Shown: positions 19,468 through 28,061 of the stretch, piece after piece
Numbering within the stretch: the stretch's first letter is position 1
How the letters are laid out: every line of letters begins with the position of its first letter
From: Verrucomicrobiota bacterium
GTDB lineage: Bacteria > Verrucomicrobiota > Verrucomicrobiia > Verrucomicrobiales > Verrucomicrobiaceae
Reading direction: 5' to 3'
DNA: 64,000 nt
NCBI GenBank assembly: GCA_017301975.1
Contig: JAFLEI010000015.1
Location: forward strand, 1 to 64,000
Notes under the pieces: generated by a model
The model's database searches: none
What the model was told of the DNA's origin: nothing
Seen by the model: only the letters and a program-made list of their open reading frames with translations
Made by a program: the position numbers and the translations under genes

Positions 19468-20018
19468 GCGTGGTGGGACTCCAGTTGGGCCCGCAAACAG
19501 TCGAGATCTCGGTCTCTTCTGGCATGCTGGCGCAGTTCACCATCCATCTCGAACGCCCGCTCCAGATAAGTAAGCGATTTTTCAATGTGGCCCAGGCAGG
19601 CATGGTAGCAGCCCATGTTGTAATAATAGACCGGCTTGGCGCGCAGTGTCGCCGGCCCGCGCGAGAGTACATCCACCGCCTCCGCCGTCCGACCCAGCTC
19701 ATGCAGACAGAAGGCCGCATGAATAAAGCCTCCGGGTTCCATCGGTTCCTCGGAACACAGCCTGATGGCCAGCGCCAGGGCTTCAGCCCACCGGTGCCCT
19801 CCCATCAGGCAGAGCAGCGTGATCTCAATGACATCCACCCGGCTGTGCATTTCAGCAGGCAGCGGCGACAGTTCCACCTGGGCCTCATCAAAGAGGCCCA
19901 GCTCCACGTACCCCTGGGCGGCGATGATCCTGCGTTCGGCTTCGGTCATTTCGAGTGTGTATGGCAGATGAGAACGCAAAGCATGCACGGGAACAAGGTT
20001 TTTCGTGCCTGCCGACAC
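19464..20018 (-). CDS. TPR-repeat protein
   Basis: A 184-residue helical protein with tetratricopeptide-like repeats: GYVELGLFDEAQVEL, AFCLHELGRTAEAVDVL and NMGCYHACLGHIEKSLTYLERAFEM (not written in full) show the W/L-G-Y-A-pattern spacing. There is no signal peptide. The start at 20018 is a GTG with a weak GAGAG upstream; an ATG at 19949 (MTEAERRII) is a plausible alternative. It starts 30 bp after the DUF2062 gene and overlaps the serine hydrolase by four bases. TPR proteins mediate protein interactions; the partner is unknown. Confidence 0.72.
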   Translation of the reverse strand: MSAGTKNLVPVHALRSHLPYTLEMTEAERRIIAAQGYVELGLFDEAQVELSPLPAEMHSRVDVIEITLLCLMGGHRWAEALALAIRLCSEEPMEPGGFIHAAFCLHELGRTAEAVDVLSRGPATLRAKPVYYYNMGCYHACLGHIEKSLTYLERAFEMDGELRQHARRDRDLDCLRAQLESHHA

Positions 20019-20048
20019 GCAAAAGACTCTCGCTCCCCACAGCCCGCA

Positions 20049-20624
20049 TTAAACAGTGACCGACTTCACCTCGCGCAATTTCTTTGCCATCTCCATGCGC
20101 GATCCAATTTCCCAGCACCCCCAGCTGGTGATGTAGCTGACAAGCGCGGCGACGGCCCCGAGGATGATCCCCCCCACCAGCATCACCGGTGCATGTTCCT
20201 TGAGCACGATCCAGGCCTCGACCATCGACTCAGGCAGATGCTTGGGAAACGGCGAGGTGGGCACCGTCGTGTACAGGGCCAGCACCCATTTGCCAATCGC
20301 ATACTCCAGCCACGCCATGAAGGGTACCGTGACCGGATTGCTCACCCAGCACAGAGCGAGGGCAATGGGGATGTTCACCCGGAAAATGGCGGCCAGGATC
20401 ACCGCGGTAGGCATCTGAATGGGCAGCAGCTGCAGGGTGATGAACATCCCCACCGCCATCCCCCCGGCCAGCGTATGCTGGGTGGGCTTCCACACCCGCT
20501 TGTCCAGGAAATGCCGGGCAAACCACCGCCGTGAGGGGCTTTGCCGCAGTTTCCGCGGATGCTTGAGAAAACGGATGGTTTTAAACACCGAACGGCGAAA
20601 CCAGCCCCGGGCGAGCGCGAACAT
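20049..20624 (-). CDS. DUF2062-family membrane protein
   Basis: A 191-residue protein with a basic N-terminus and three to four hydrophobic segments. The sequence through WKPTQHTLAGGMAVGMF and IPIALALCWVSNPVTVPF is characteristic of DUF2062, a family of unknown function often found beside glycosyltransferases or cell-envelope genes. Its ATG follows the uppP stop by two bases, and a good Shine-Dalgarno (GGAGG, nine bases upstream) lies inside the end of uppP, so both are surely cotranscribed. Link to undecaprenyl-phosphate recycling is inference from position. Confidence 0.82.
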   Translation of the reverse strand: MFALARGWFRRSVFKTIRFLKHPRKLRQSPSRRWFARHFLDKRVWKPTQHTLAGGMAVGMFITLQLLPIQMPTAVILAAIFRVNIPIALALCWVSNPVTVPFMAWLEYAIGKWVLALYTTVPTSPFPKHLPESMVEAWIVLKEHAPVMLVGGIILGAVAALVSYITSWGCWEIGSRMEMAKKLREVKSVTV

Positions 20625-20626
20625 GA

Positions 20627-21430
20627 TCAGTGCCCTCCCCCGTTATAAACCCAGACCAGCAGCCCTGTGCCGAGCGCGATTCGATACCAGGCGAAGCCGT
20701 TAAACGTGTGCCCCTGCACAAACCGGATCAGCCATTTCACCACGATGAAGGCGAACACGGCGGAAACCACGGTGCCCAGGATGACCATGCCCCAGTCCTC
20801 ATTCCCTGCCTCACCATCCTTGATCGCAGAGAGAATTTTAAACGCCCCTGCTGCCATCAGGGTGGGGATGCCCAGCAGAAAGGAAAATTCCGTGGCCGCA
20901 GGCCGTGACACGCCAAAAGCCAGCGCCATCAGGATGCTGGCCCCCGAACGCGAAGTCCCGGGAAACACCGCCGCAAGAAGCTGTGCCAGCGCCACGGCCA
21001 CCACGACCGTCCAGGTGATGTTCGCCGTACCCGCCTTGTCCTTGTGCAAAAACTCCAGAATCAGGATGATGAATCCGCCGATCAGGGTCGCCCACGCCAC
21101 GGGGGGAATCGTCTCCGGCAGCTTGATGCCGAATTTCTTGATGATCAAACCACCCACGGCGGTGATGAAAAAGGCCGCAAACAGCTTCGCCAGATAATCC
21201 CGTGTGGTCGCATCTCCCAGGGTGGAGGCCAGATGTTTCAGCCGCCCGGTGAACACCGCCAGCACCGCCAGCACGGCTCCGCTCTGGATCACCACATTGA
21301 ACAAATCGCTTTTCTGCGGCAGCCAGTGCAAATTTTGCGGAATGAGAAGATGCCCGGTGGAGGAGATGGGGAGGAATTCAGTAACACCTTCAATGATGCC
21401 AAGGAGAATAATCGCGAGCCAGTCGGGCAT
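20627..21430 (-). CDS. uppP: undecaprenyl-diphosphatase
   Basis: A 267-residue polytopic membrane enzyme of the BacA/UppP family, which dephosphorylates undecaprenyl pyrophosphate to recycle the lipid carrier for peptidoglycan and other surface polymers. The signature E14-GVTE18-FLPISSTGH near the N-terminus and the second motif PGTSRSG are both present, and length matches the family. It leads a minus-strand run (DUF2062, TPR, serine hydrolase). It is divergent from the M23 peptidase gene with a 177-bp gap likely containing both promoters. High expression of this family can give bacitracin resistance. Confidence 0.95.
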   Translation of the reverse strand: MPDWLAIILLGIIEGVTEFLPISSTGHLLIPQNLHWLPQKSDLFNVVIQSGAVLAVLAVFTGRLKHLASTLGDATTRDYLAKLFAAFFITAVGGLIIKKFGIKLPETIPPVAWATLIGGFIILILEFLHKDKAGTANITWTVVVAVALAQLLAAVFPGTSRSGASILMALAFGVSRPAATEFSFLLGIPTLMAAGAFKILSAIKDGEAGNEDWGMVILGTVVSAVFAFIVVKWLIRFVQGHTFNGFAWYRIALGTGLLVWVYNGGGH

Positions 21431-21607
21431 GACGTAAATAGGGAGGATTTGGGAGGTTGGCGGACAATCAGGCGGGCGGCGCGGTTTGCAACTTCACTGA
21501 ATGCATTGAACCTGATAATTCGCAGCAAGCTGCCAAACTCTTCCACTGCAACGGTTTTCAGGCTGGCCTTCGCAACGATTTCGACTACCATCTCCCTCCC
21601 CTCCGGC

Positions 21608-22462
21608 ATGCCAGCCTGTGCCTTCCATCCATCTATATCCTTGTCTGGTCCCCATTTTTCATGGTGGCGTGTGGCGCTTTGCGCCTGCGCAGCCCTTCTC
21701 CTGACCCTGCCTGCCGCCGCACAGTCCGGCTCCTCCATTCGCGTGCGCCTGGCGGATGGCTTTGATTTTCCAGTGGGTAAACCGGATGCCGACGGCTTCT
21801 ACAAGGCTCGCGGCTACTGGCCCAATGGCCATCTGGGCGAAGACTGGAATGGTCGCGGCGGTGGCGATACCGACCTGGGTGAGCCCATTTACGCCATGGG
21901 TCGCGGCGTGGTCATTTTCTCCCAAAACATCGGCGTCGGCTGGGGCAACTGCATCCTGGTTCGCCACATTTTCCGCGAAGCCGATGGCAAAGTCGCCATG
22001 GTGGATTCCCTCTACGGCCACCTGCACGAGCGCAAAGTGAAGCTCCACGACCTGGTCGAAAAAGGCCAGCTCGTCGGCACCATGGGCGGCAACAGCGGCA
22101 TGTACCCGGTGCATCTCCACTTCGAAGTGCGCAAAAATCTGCACATCGGCATGAACCGCTCCTCGTTCGCCCGGGATTCCTCCAATTACTACAGCCCCAC
22201 AGCCTTCATCAATGCGCGCCGCGTCCTGCCTTCCAGCATGCAAAAGTACGACGTGCCCGTGAACAATTTCGCCCCCTATGGCCGGGCTCTGGCGGACACC
22301 TCCAGTGATGGCGCTCGCGCCGCAGGTGTGGATGTGCCTTCCTTCAAAGGCGGCTCGGACTCCGCCAAGGATGCCTCCAAGCAGGATGATGACTTTTGGT
22401 CACGCCTGAAAGCCAAGATGCGCTCAGGCCAGACTACAGACGGCACTGAGGAAAAACGCTGA
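21608..22462 (+). CDS. M23-family (LytM) metallopeptidase, secreted
   Basis: A 284-residue exported protein with a signal peptide ending LTLPAAAQ. The M23 zinc site is visible as H75-LGE-D79 and H169-L-H171, giving the HxxxD and HxH ligands expected of an active enzyme. Such enzymes cut peptidoglycan cross-bridges, or act as regulators of amidases. A much longer open frame extends upstream to 21044 but overlaps uppP; the ATG at 21608 is chosen because the signal peptide starts there. The tail (about 215-284) is low-complexity and charged. It is followed 88 bp later by an OmpA-domain gene. Confidence 0.88.
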   Translation: MPACAFHPSISLSGPHFSWWRVALCACAALLLTLPAAAQSGSSIRVRLADGFDFPVGKPDADGFYKARGYWPNGHLGEDWNGRGGGDTDLGEPIYAMGRGVVIFSQNIGVGWGNCILVRHIFREADGKVAMVDSLYGHLHERKVKLHDLVEKGQLVGTMGGNSGMYPVHLHFEVRKNLHIGMNRSSFARDSSNYYSPTAFINARRVLPSSMQKYDVPVNNFAPYGRALADTSSDGARAAGVDVPSFKGGSDSAKDASKQDDDFWSRLKAKMRSGQTTDGTEEKR

Positions 22463-22550
22463 ACAACCGGCGTCCCCTAATATAGACCTTGATTCATCGC
22501 CACCCGTGGTGGCATCTTTGCTGCTCCTACAGGACAGCTTACTCCCGGCC

Positions 22551-24035
22551 ATGCAAATCCCGCCCCGCTCCCCTCATCCCCGATCCGTTTACGGCGGCAG
22601 TCTCGTGCCAGTGATCATCGTCGTTGCCGCCCTCGCGCTCAGCACCGCCATCTTCTTCCTGTTCACCAAAAAGAAAATCCAGGCCCGCAAGGATGCGGTT
22701 GCCGAAGCCGCAGCTTCCCCCTCTTCCTCTGAAAAGGCCGCCTCTCAGACCGGCAAGCCCGCCGCTCCTCCGGCTCCTGCCACCCCGCCTCCCATGGCGA
22801 AGCCCCCAAAGCCCGCACCTCCTGCCTTTGCCTTTGCCCGCCCGCTGGATCTCGGCAGGCAGCTCGTGCGCAGCCTCACCACCGGAGATTTCGCCACCGC
22901 TGGCAAGCTCGCTGCCGCCTCGGATGCGGAGCAGTCAGAAAGTGCCTCCAAAATCTTCGAAAAACTCGCCTCCATGGGCTACAAACCTTCGGCGGAAGAT
23001 CAGGTGGAGCTGCTGGGCCTCGTCGAAAACCGCACCCGCATCGCCCTCCCCTTTGTGATGCCCGGCACTCAGGAAACTGTGCGCATGCAGCTCGATCTGG
23101 AGCGTGACGAACACATGGGCTGGAAAGTTGCCAAAGCCACCCTGCCCAAGGCCATGAGCAGTGCCATCGCGGCCATGCCCGCCACTCCCCCCGCCCCCTC
23201 TGCCGCAGCGCCCGCCACCACTCCGGCACCGCCGCCCCCTGTCCCTGCGGCACCCTCCGCTGCCATGAAGCCCCTTTTCACGGTTGAGGACGGCACCGAC
23301 GCTCTCACTTTTGCCAGTGATTTTGTCCGCCACCTCCTGAAGCATGACTTCACGGCCGCACGCGCTTTTGTCGATGACAAAAAAGTGCCCGTCGAGCGCC
23401 TCCTCGGTCTCTGCATCGTGTTTGAAGAAGGCCAGTATTCCTTGAATCCCGCCAAGCCCCTCATCGTCACCATCGCCAACCCCGAAGTCTCCTGGGTCAT
23501 CGCCCAGGTGCAGTCGGAATCGCTCCAGCAAAACACCGAATTCGGCGTGGAGCTCAAGCGCGCAGACACCGCCCAGCCGTGGAAAATCGTGGGCCTCAAT
23601 CTCTCCGACATCCTCGGCTCCTTCGCCAAAAGCGCCTCCAAGCTCGGCGTCCCCTACACGCCCATTGTGAAGAACCCCAAGGGCGGAGAGTCTCTCGCCC
23701 TCTACTTTGAATACGACCGCGCCGAACTCCACCCTCGTGCCCTCAAGCAGCTCGAAGTCATCGCCGCCATGATGAAGGCGGACCCCGCCAAAAAGCTCCG
23801 CATCGCCGGTCACACCGACGAAAAAGGGGAAGACGACTACAACATCCGCCTCTCACGTGGTCGTGCAGAGGCCGTCAAACAGCAGCTCGCCCGCCTGGGC
23901 GTCCCGGCCGCACAGGTGGAAACCACCGGCCTTGGCAAAGCTCAGCCTCTCAGCCCCAACAAAAAATCCGACGGCACCGACGACCCCGAAGGCCGCAGCC
24001 ACAATCGCCGCGCCGAAATCTACCTCGATTTCTGA
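22551..24035 (+). CDS. OmpA-family peptidoglycan-associated membrane protein
   Basis: A 494-residue protein with a short N-terminus, one membrane anchor (about 18-39), then Ala/Pro-rich linkers around two similar folded modules (about 95-200 and 245-365) with the pattern LV-SLTTGDFA-A and FV-HLLKHDFTAARAF, likely a duplicated lumazine/NTF2-like domain. The C-terminus (about 384-494) is an OmpA domain (YFEYDRAELHP, then RIAGHTDEKG, then SRGRAEAVK and NRRAEI), which binds diaminopimelate of peptidoglycan. It probably tethers the inner membrane to the wall. The ATG at 22551 was chosen over an upstream one at 22506 that adds a short unrelated stretch. Confidence 0.83.
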   Translation: MQIPPRSPHPRSVYGGSLVPVIIVVAALALSTAIFFLFTKKKIQARKDAVAEAAASPSSSEKAASQTGKPAAPPAPATPPPMAKPPKPAPPAFAFARPLDLGRQLVRSLTTGDFATAGKLAAASDAEQSESASKIFEKLASMGYKPSAEDQVELLGLVENRTRIALPFVMPGTQETVRMQLDLERDEHMGWKVAKATLPKAMSSAIAAMPATPPAPSAAAPATTPAPPPPVPAAPSAAMKPLFTVEDGTDALTFASDFVRHLLKHDFTAARAFVDDKKVPVERLLGLCIVFEEGQYSLNPAKPLIVTIANPEVSWVIAQVQSESLQQNTEFGVELKRADTAQPWKIVGLNLSDILGSFAKSASKLGVPYTPIVKNPKGGESLALYFEYDRAELHPRALKQLEVIAAMMKADPAKKLRIAGHTDEKGEDDYNIRLSRGRAEAVKQQLARLGVPAAQVETTGLGKAQPLSPNKKSDGTDDPEGRSHNRRAEIYLDF

Positions 24036-24086
24036 TTCTTCGCCGCACCTTGCGCCGTTCTCGCGTCCGCCTAGTCTGGCGCACGC

Positions 24087-26402
24087 ATGAAGAAAAAGAC
24101 CCCGCCTGCCTCACCACCTCCCACATCCTCGTGGAAGGCCGGGTTGTTTTTCGGCGGCCTCCTCGCAGTCGTGGCGCTCCTCGCCGCATGGGCTCTGTGG
24201 CCGCAAAAAAAATACACGCCCCTGCCCGCCCCCGCCGTTGTCTCCCTCGCCAAGGCGGAGCCTTATGTCATGCCGGACGAACACAAGGTCTTCGCTCAAT
24301 ACGCCGGCTCCCAGAGCTGCCGCGAATGCCACGCCGATCAGTTCGCCAAATGGCAGGCCTCCCATCATGGCCTCGCTGAACGCAAACCCGACCCCAAGCT
24401 CGATGACGCCGGGTTTGTCCCCTCTCGCAGCTTCCACCACGGCACCCAAACCACCGAAGTACGCAAAAACGGCGGCGCCTATGAACTGATCGCCCTCGGT
24501 TTTGGCGACAAAATTGCCCCCTACCGGGTCGAGCGCGTCATCGGCCATGATCCACTTCGCCAGTTCCTCATCGATGGCGGCAATGGTCGCCTCCAGGCCA
24601 TGGAGGCCTGCCTCGATCCGAATAAAAACGAGTGGTTCGATGTCTATGGCAACGAAGACCGCAAGCCCGGCGAATGGGGCCACTGGACCGGACGCGGCAT
24701 GGTGTGGAACCAGATGTGCGCCACCTGCCACAACACCCGCCTGCGCAAAAACTACGACGCCAAATCCGACGGCTACCACACCACCATGGCCGAGATGTCC
24801 GTGAGCTGCGAATCCTGCCACGGTCCCATGAAGCCGCACAACACCTGGCAGCACGCCCATCCCGGTGCCAAAGGAGATCCCACCCTCACCAAATGGACCC
24901 GCGACCAGCACACCGAAAACTGCGCCGGTTGCCACGCCCGCCGTGGCGAAGTCACCGGCGACTTCGTGCCCGGCGAATCCTTCTGGGATCACTACCACCT
25001 CACCATCACTGATCAGACCGACACCTTCTATCCCGACGGCCAGATCCGCGACGAAAACTACGAGTTCAGCAGCTTCCTCAGCAGCCGCATGCACAACGCC
25101 GGGGTGCGCTGCATGGACTGCCATGACATGCACAGCATGAAGACCATCCTCCCGGGCAATCAGCTCTGCATGCGCTGCCACACTCCCGGCGGCTTTCCAA
25201 ACGCCCCCCCCATCATGCCGGAGGCCCACAGCTTCCACCAGACCGCCAGCACCGGCAATCAATGCGTCAACTGCCACATGCCCCAGACCGTTTACATGCA
25301 GCGCCACCCGCGCCACGACCACGGCTTCACCATTCCCGATCCCTTGTTGACCAAGCAGTTCAACGTCCCCAACGCCTGCAACAAATGCCACACCGACAAA
25401 ACCACCGACTGGGCGCTCGAAGCCACCCAGAAATGGTGGGGCCCCAAAATGGATCGCAAAACCCGCACCCGCGCCACCCTCATCGCCAAAGCACGCCAGA
25501 GCGATGACGAAGCCCGCTTCGGCCTCGTCGATCTCCTCAGCAGCGATGAAATCCCTCACTGGAAAGCCAGCGCCACACTCCTCCTCGACCGCTGGATCGA
25601 TCAGCCCTCCGTGCAAACCGCCGTCACCGCCCAGTTGCAGCACCCCCATCCCCTCGTGCGCGAAAGCGCCATCCGCACCCTCGAACCCATGTTGCAAAGC
25701 GGTTCCATCCGCTCCGCCATTGAGCCCCTGCTCAATGACCCCGTGCGCGGCGTCCGTGTCTCCGCCGCCTGGGCCCTCCGCGAAACCCTCCATCTCGACT
25801 CCCCCGCCGGCCAGGACCTGCAGCACATGCTCTACTGGAACGCCGACCAGCCCAGCGGCCAGATGCAGCTCGCCCAGTTCCAGTTTTCCCGCCACAGCGT
25901 GGACGCAGCCATCCGCCATATGGAAACCGCCATCCGCTGGGACCCCAACTCCCCGCCCTTCCACCACGACCTGGCCATGATGTACAGCACCACCGGCCAG
26001 ACGCAGCTCGCCATCGCCAAGCTCCGCGATGCCATCAAGCTCGCCCCCAATCACGCCGAATATTACTATGAACTCGGCCTGGCTCTCAGCGAGACCGGCG
26101 ACATGCCCGCCGTGATCCATGCCCTGCAGGACGCCACCCGCCTTGATCCCGGCTTGTCACGCGCCTGGTACAATCTCGGGCTCGCCAAAAACGGTCAGGG
26201 AGACATCCCCGGCGCTCTCGATGCCATGCAGCGCGGCGAACTCGCCAATCCCAGCGACCCCGGAATCCCCTACGCCCGCGCCACCATCCTCGCCCGCCAC
26301 AACCGCATCCCAGAAGCCATCGCCGCCCTGGATCGCTCCCTGAGCATCTCCCCCGGCTACGGCGAAGCCCTCCAACTCCGCGCCGCCCTGACGCGACGCT
26401 GA
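24087..26402 (+). CDS. octaheme c-type cytochrome fused to HEAT and TPR repeats
   Basis: A 771-residue protein anchored by one N-terminal helix (about 16-38). Eight CxxCH heme motifs occur between about residues 78 and 431: CRECH, CATCH, CESCH, CAGCH, CMDCH, CMRCH, CVNCH and CNKCH. The spacing resembles cytochrome c554/NrfA-like multiheme electron carriers. After the hemes come HEAT-like repeats (about 465-570, such as HPLVRESAIRTL and VRGVRVSAAWAL) and then TPRs (about 605-765). It should lie in the periplasm and pass electrons or reduce a small inorganic or organic compound; the substrate is unknown. No quinol oxidase partner is adjacent. Signal anchor plus eight hemes implies cytochrome c maturation genes elsewhere. 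Confidence 0.88.
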   Translation: MKKKTPPASPPPTSSWKAGLFFGGLLAVVALLAAWALWPQKKYTPLPAPAVVSLAKAEPYVMPDEHKVFAQYAGSQSCRECHADQFAKWQASHHGLAERKPDPKLDDAGFVPSRSFHHGTQTTEVRKNGGAYELIALGFGDKIAPYRVERVIGHDPLRQFLIDGGNGRLQAMEACLDPNKNEWFDVYGNEDRKPGEWGHWTGRGMVWNQMCATCHNTRLRKNYDAKSDGYHTTMAEMSVSCESCHGPMKPHNTWQHAHPGAKGDPTLTKWTRDQHTENCAGCHARRGEVTGDFVPGESFWDHYHLTITDQTDTFYPDGQIRDENYEFSSFLSSRMHNAGVRCMDCHDMHSMKTILPGNQLCMRCHTPGGFPNAPPIMPEAHSFHQTASTGNQCVNCHMPQTVYMQRHPRHDHGFTIPDPLLTKQFNVPNACNKCHTDKTTDWALEATQKWWGPKMDRKTRTRATLIAKARQSDDEARFGLVDLLSSDEIPHWKASATLLLDRWIDQPSVQTAVTAQLQHPHPLVRESAIRTLEPMLQSGSIRSAIEPLLNDPVRGVRVSAAWALRETLHLDSPAGQDLQHMLYWNADQPSGQMQLAQFQFSRHSVDAAIRHMETAIRWDPNSPPFHHDLAMMYSTTGQTQLAIAKLRDAIKLAPNHAEYYYELGLALSETGDMPAVIHALQDATRLDPGLSRAWYNLGLAKNGQGDIPGALDAMQRGELANPSDPGIPYARATILARHNRIPEAIAALDRSLSISPGYGEALQLRAALTRR

Positions 26403-26404
26403 AA

Positions 26405-26620
26405 CTATTCAGACCTGCGAGTCCGGCAGCACACGGTCGCCAAACAAAGCCTTCTGCCGGGCCAAAAACCAGGCCTCTCTGGCGATGCGATCTGCGCCCC
26501 GGCAGCATTGTGCTCCAGTCCTCTCCGGCTCTTGAGAAACAAAATAAAATCATACGCCTCCTTCACCAAGGATTCAGGCGCGAGCTCGAGCTCGGTGATG
26601 ATGGCTTCTCGGACGCTCAT
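26405..26620 (-). pseudogene. DUF2281-type antitoxin, frameshifted
   Basis: The first 35 or so residues (MSVREAIITELELAPESLVKEAYDFILFLKS without more) match the DUF2281 antitoxin-like family. After the G-run at 26497-26500 (CCCC on the plus strand) the frame reads an unnatural Arg/Cys-rich tail. Shifting the frame there gives GADRIAREAWFLARQ and then KALFGDRVLPDSQV, ending at a TGA at 26409, which looks like a genuine C-terminus. One missing base (or two extra) in the G-run explains this. It could be a true mutation, a sequencing error or, less likely, programmed shifting. No toxin gene follows; the cytochrome gene ends three bases away. Confidence 0.7.
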
Positions 26621-26681
26621 GGGGGGGAGATATGTCTAGTGTTCAGGCATGGCAAGACTTCTGGCGACCTCACGCACCCCT

Positions 26682-27320
26682 TCACCCATCCGCCTTCTTC
26701 CACTCCTCACCTTCCTCGTCGTCGTCATCGCCGCCGAAGCCGTCGTCATACTCTTCATCGCTCTTGCCACCTTCTAGACCGGCGATCGTGTTGATGTCTT
26801 CATCGCTGAACTCCTCGATGTCATCATCATCCTCGTCCTCCTCCGCTTCCCCCTCGGCCGCCTGCTGCACCTCCAGCCCTTTCTTTTCGATCTGCGCCAG
26901 CGTCTCGCTCACATCCTCCACCGTGTCCCACACGGACTTGGCCACAAAAATCGGCGCGCTTTGCTGCACCGCCATGGCGATGCTGTCACTCGGCCGCGCA
27001 TCCAGCTCGATCACCTTCCGCGTCGTTTGCAGTTCGTTCTCAGCCGAGATGATGAGCCGCGCATGAAACACACTCCCGTTGATGTTGTTGATCACCACGC
27101 GCTCCACCCTCGCGCCAAATGCCAGCAGCAGATGCCCCACCAGATCATGCGTCAGCGGCCGCTCCTTGGAGACCCCCCGCATGAACATGGAGATCGCCGT
27201 CCCCACCGACTCGTCGATGTAGATCACGAAGACCTTCGTTTCATTGCCCAGGAAAACGGCAAAGCTGCCCTCCAGCGGCAGCACCGCCCTCACCTGCACT
27301 TCGATGACATCCTTGTTCAT
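26682..27320 (-). CDS. bifunctional nuclease family protein (DUF151) with acidic tail
   Basis: A 212-residue protein. The first 145 residues are a BFN/DUF151 domain (PLEGSFAVFLGNE, RPLTHDLVGHLL, ARPSDSIAMAV), a family with reported DNase and RNase activity in plants and homologues in many bacteria. The remaining 65 or so residues are an extremely acidic, disordered tail (EDEDDDDIEEF and GGDDDDEEGEEW), which is longer than usual and might limit nucleic-acid binding or mediate protein contact. There is no signal peptide. It is not tightly linked to neighbours; the gamma carbonic anhydrase gene ends 61 bp upstream. Confidence 0.85.
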   Translation of the reverse strand: MNKDVIEVQVRAVLPLEGSFAVFLGNETKVFVIYIDESVGTAISMFMRGVSKERPLTHDLVGHLLLAFGARVERVVINNINGSVFHARLIISAENELQTTRKVIELDARPSDSIAMAVQQSAPIFVAKSVWDTVEDVSETLAQIEKKGLEVQQAAEGEAEEDEDDDDIEEFSDEDINTIAGLEGGKSDEEYDDGFGGDDDDEEGEEWKKADG

Positions 27321-27381
27321 TAAGGCTAATTAAAAGCCCCGCGCCGCCCGATGGCAACCTACACGGTGGGTTTTTCTGCGC

Positions 27382-27942
27382 CTAAACTGACGTGCCGGGA
27401 ATCTCCACCACCCCGCCGCCTAGCCCCATCGCAAGGTAGCGCCGCGACACCTCCACATACTTCAGCGCCAGCTTCGCGTTCCCCAGCTGCTCCTCCGCAG
27501 TCAGCGCCCTCACCACCCGTGCCGGCGATCCCACCACCAGCGATCCCTCCGGGATGACGGTGTTTTTGGTCACCAACGCCCCCGCCGCAATGATGCTCCG
27601 CGCGCCGATCTGCGCACCGTCCAAAATAATCGCCCCCATGCCCACCAGCACCTCGTCCCCCAAGGTGCACGCATGCACCACCGCACGGTGCCCCACCGTC
27701 ACCCGCTCGCCCAGCACACACGCGCATTCATCGCTCACATGCAGCACGCTCCCGTCCTGCACATTGCTCTGCGCTCCCACCACGATTCGGTTGATGTCTC
27801 CCCTTAGGACCGCGCCATACCAGATGCTCGACTGCACCCCCAGGTCCACCGCTCCGAGCACGACGGCTCCTTGTGCAATAAACACATCCGCAGCCACAGA
27901 AGGGCGCGAGTCCGGAAGCAAGAATTTCTTTAGTGTTTCCAT
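27382..27942 (-). CDS. gamma carbonic anhydrase family protein
   Basis: A 186-residue left-handed beta-helix protein built of hexapeptide repeats (for example SIWYGAVLRGD, VTVGHRAVVHACTLGDEVLVG shown in part). The YrdA/PaaY-type gamma carbonic anhydrase pattern includes conserved RGD, and His residues in HVSDE, VGHRAVVH that would bind the metal. It ends with a short helical tail. Activity in this branch varies, so carbonic anhydrase function is not assured. ATG at 27942 (METLKKFL) chosen because an upstream in-frame ATG at 27990 adds a non-conserved stretch. It is divergent from the HU gene with about 120 bp between. Confidence 0.88.
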   Translation of the reverse strand: METLKKFLLPDSRPSVAADVFIAQGAVVLGAVDLGVQSSIWYGAVLRGDINRIVVGAQSNVQDGSVLHVSDECACVLGERVTVGHRAVVHACTLGDEVLVGMGAIILDGAQIGARSIIAAGALVTKNTVIPEGSLVVGSPARVVRALTAEEQLGNAKLALKYVEVSRRYLAMGLGGGVVEIPGTSV

Positions 27943-28061
27943 GGCGTGAAGAAAGATTTTATGATTGTGAAACGAAACGGAAAGCGCCATACAAAGCGCC
28001 GCGCCTCATTCATTCTGGAACGGACTCTCCTTCAATCCAACAACGAATCTCACACACGCCC

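Noticed and set aside
21044..21607. N-terminal extension of the M23 peptidase
   Set aside because: It overlaps uppP antisense and has no signal sequence; the signal peptide begins at 21608.
24111..26120. 669-codon minus-strand frame over the cytochrome gene
   Set aside because: Gly/Val/Ala/Glu-rich mirror of the cytochrome. The eight CxxCH motifs confirm the plus-strand gene.
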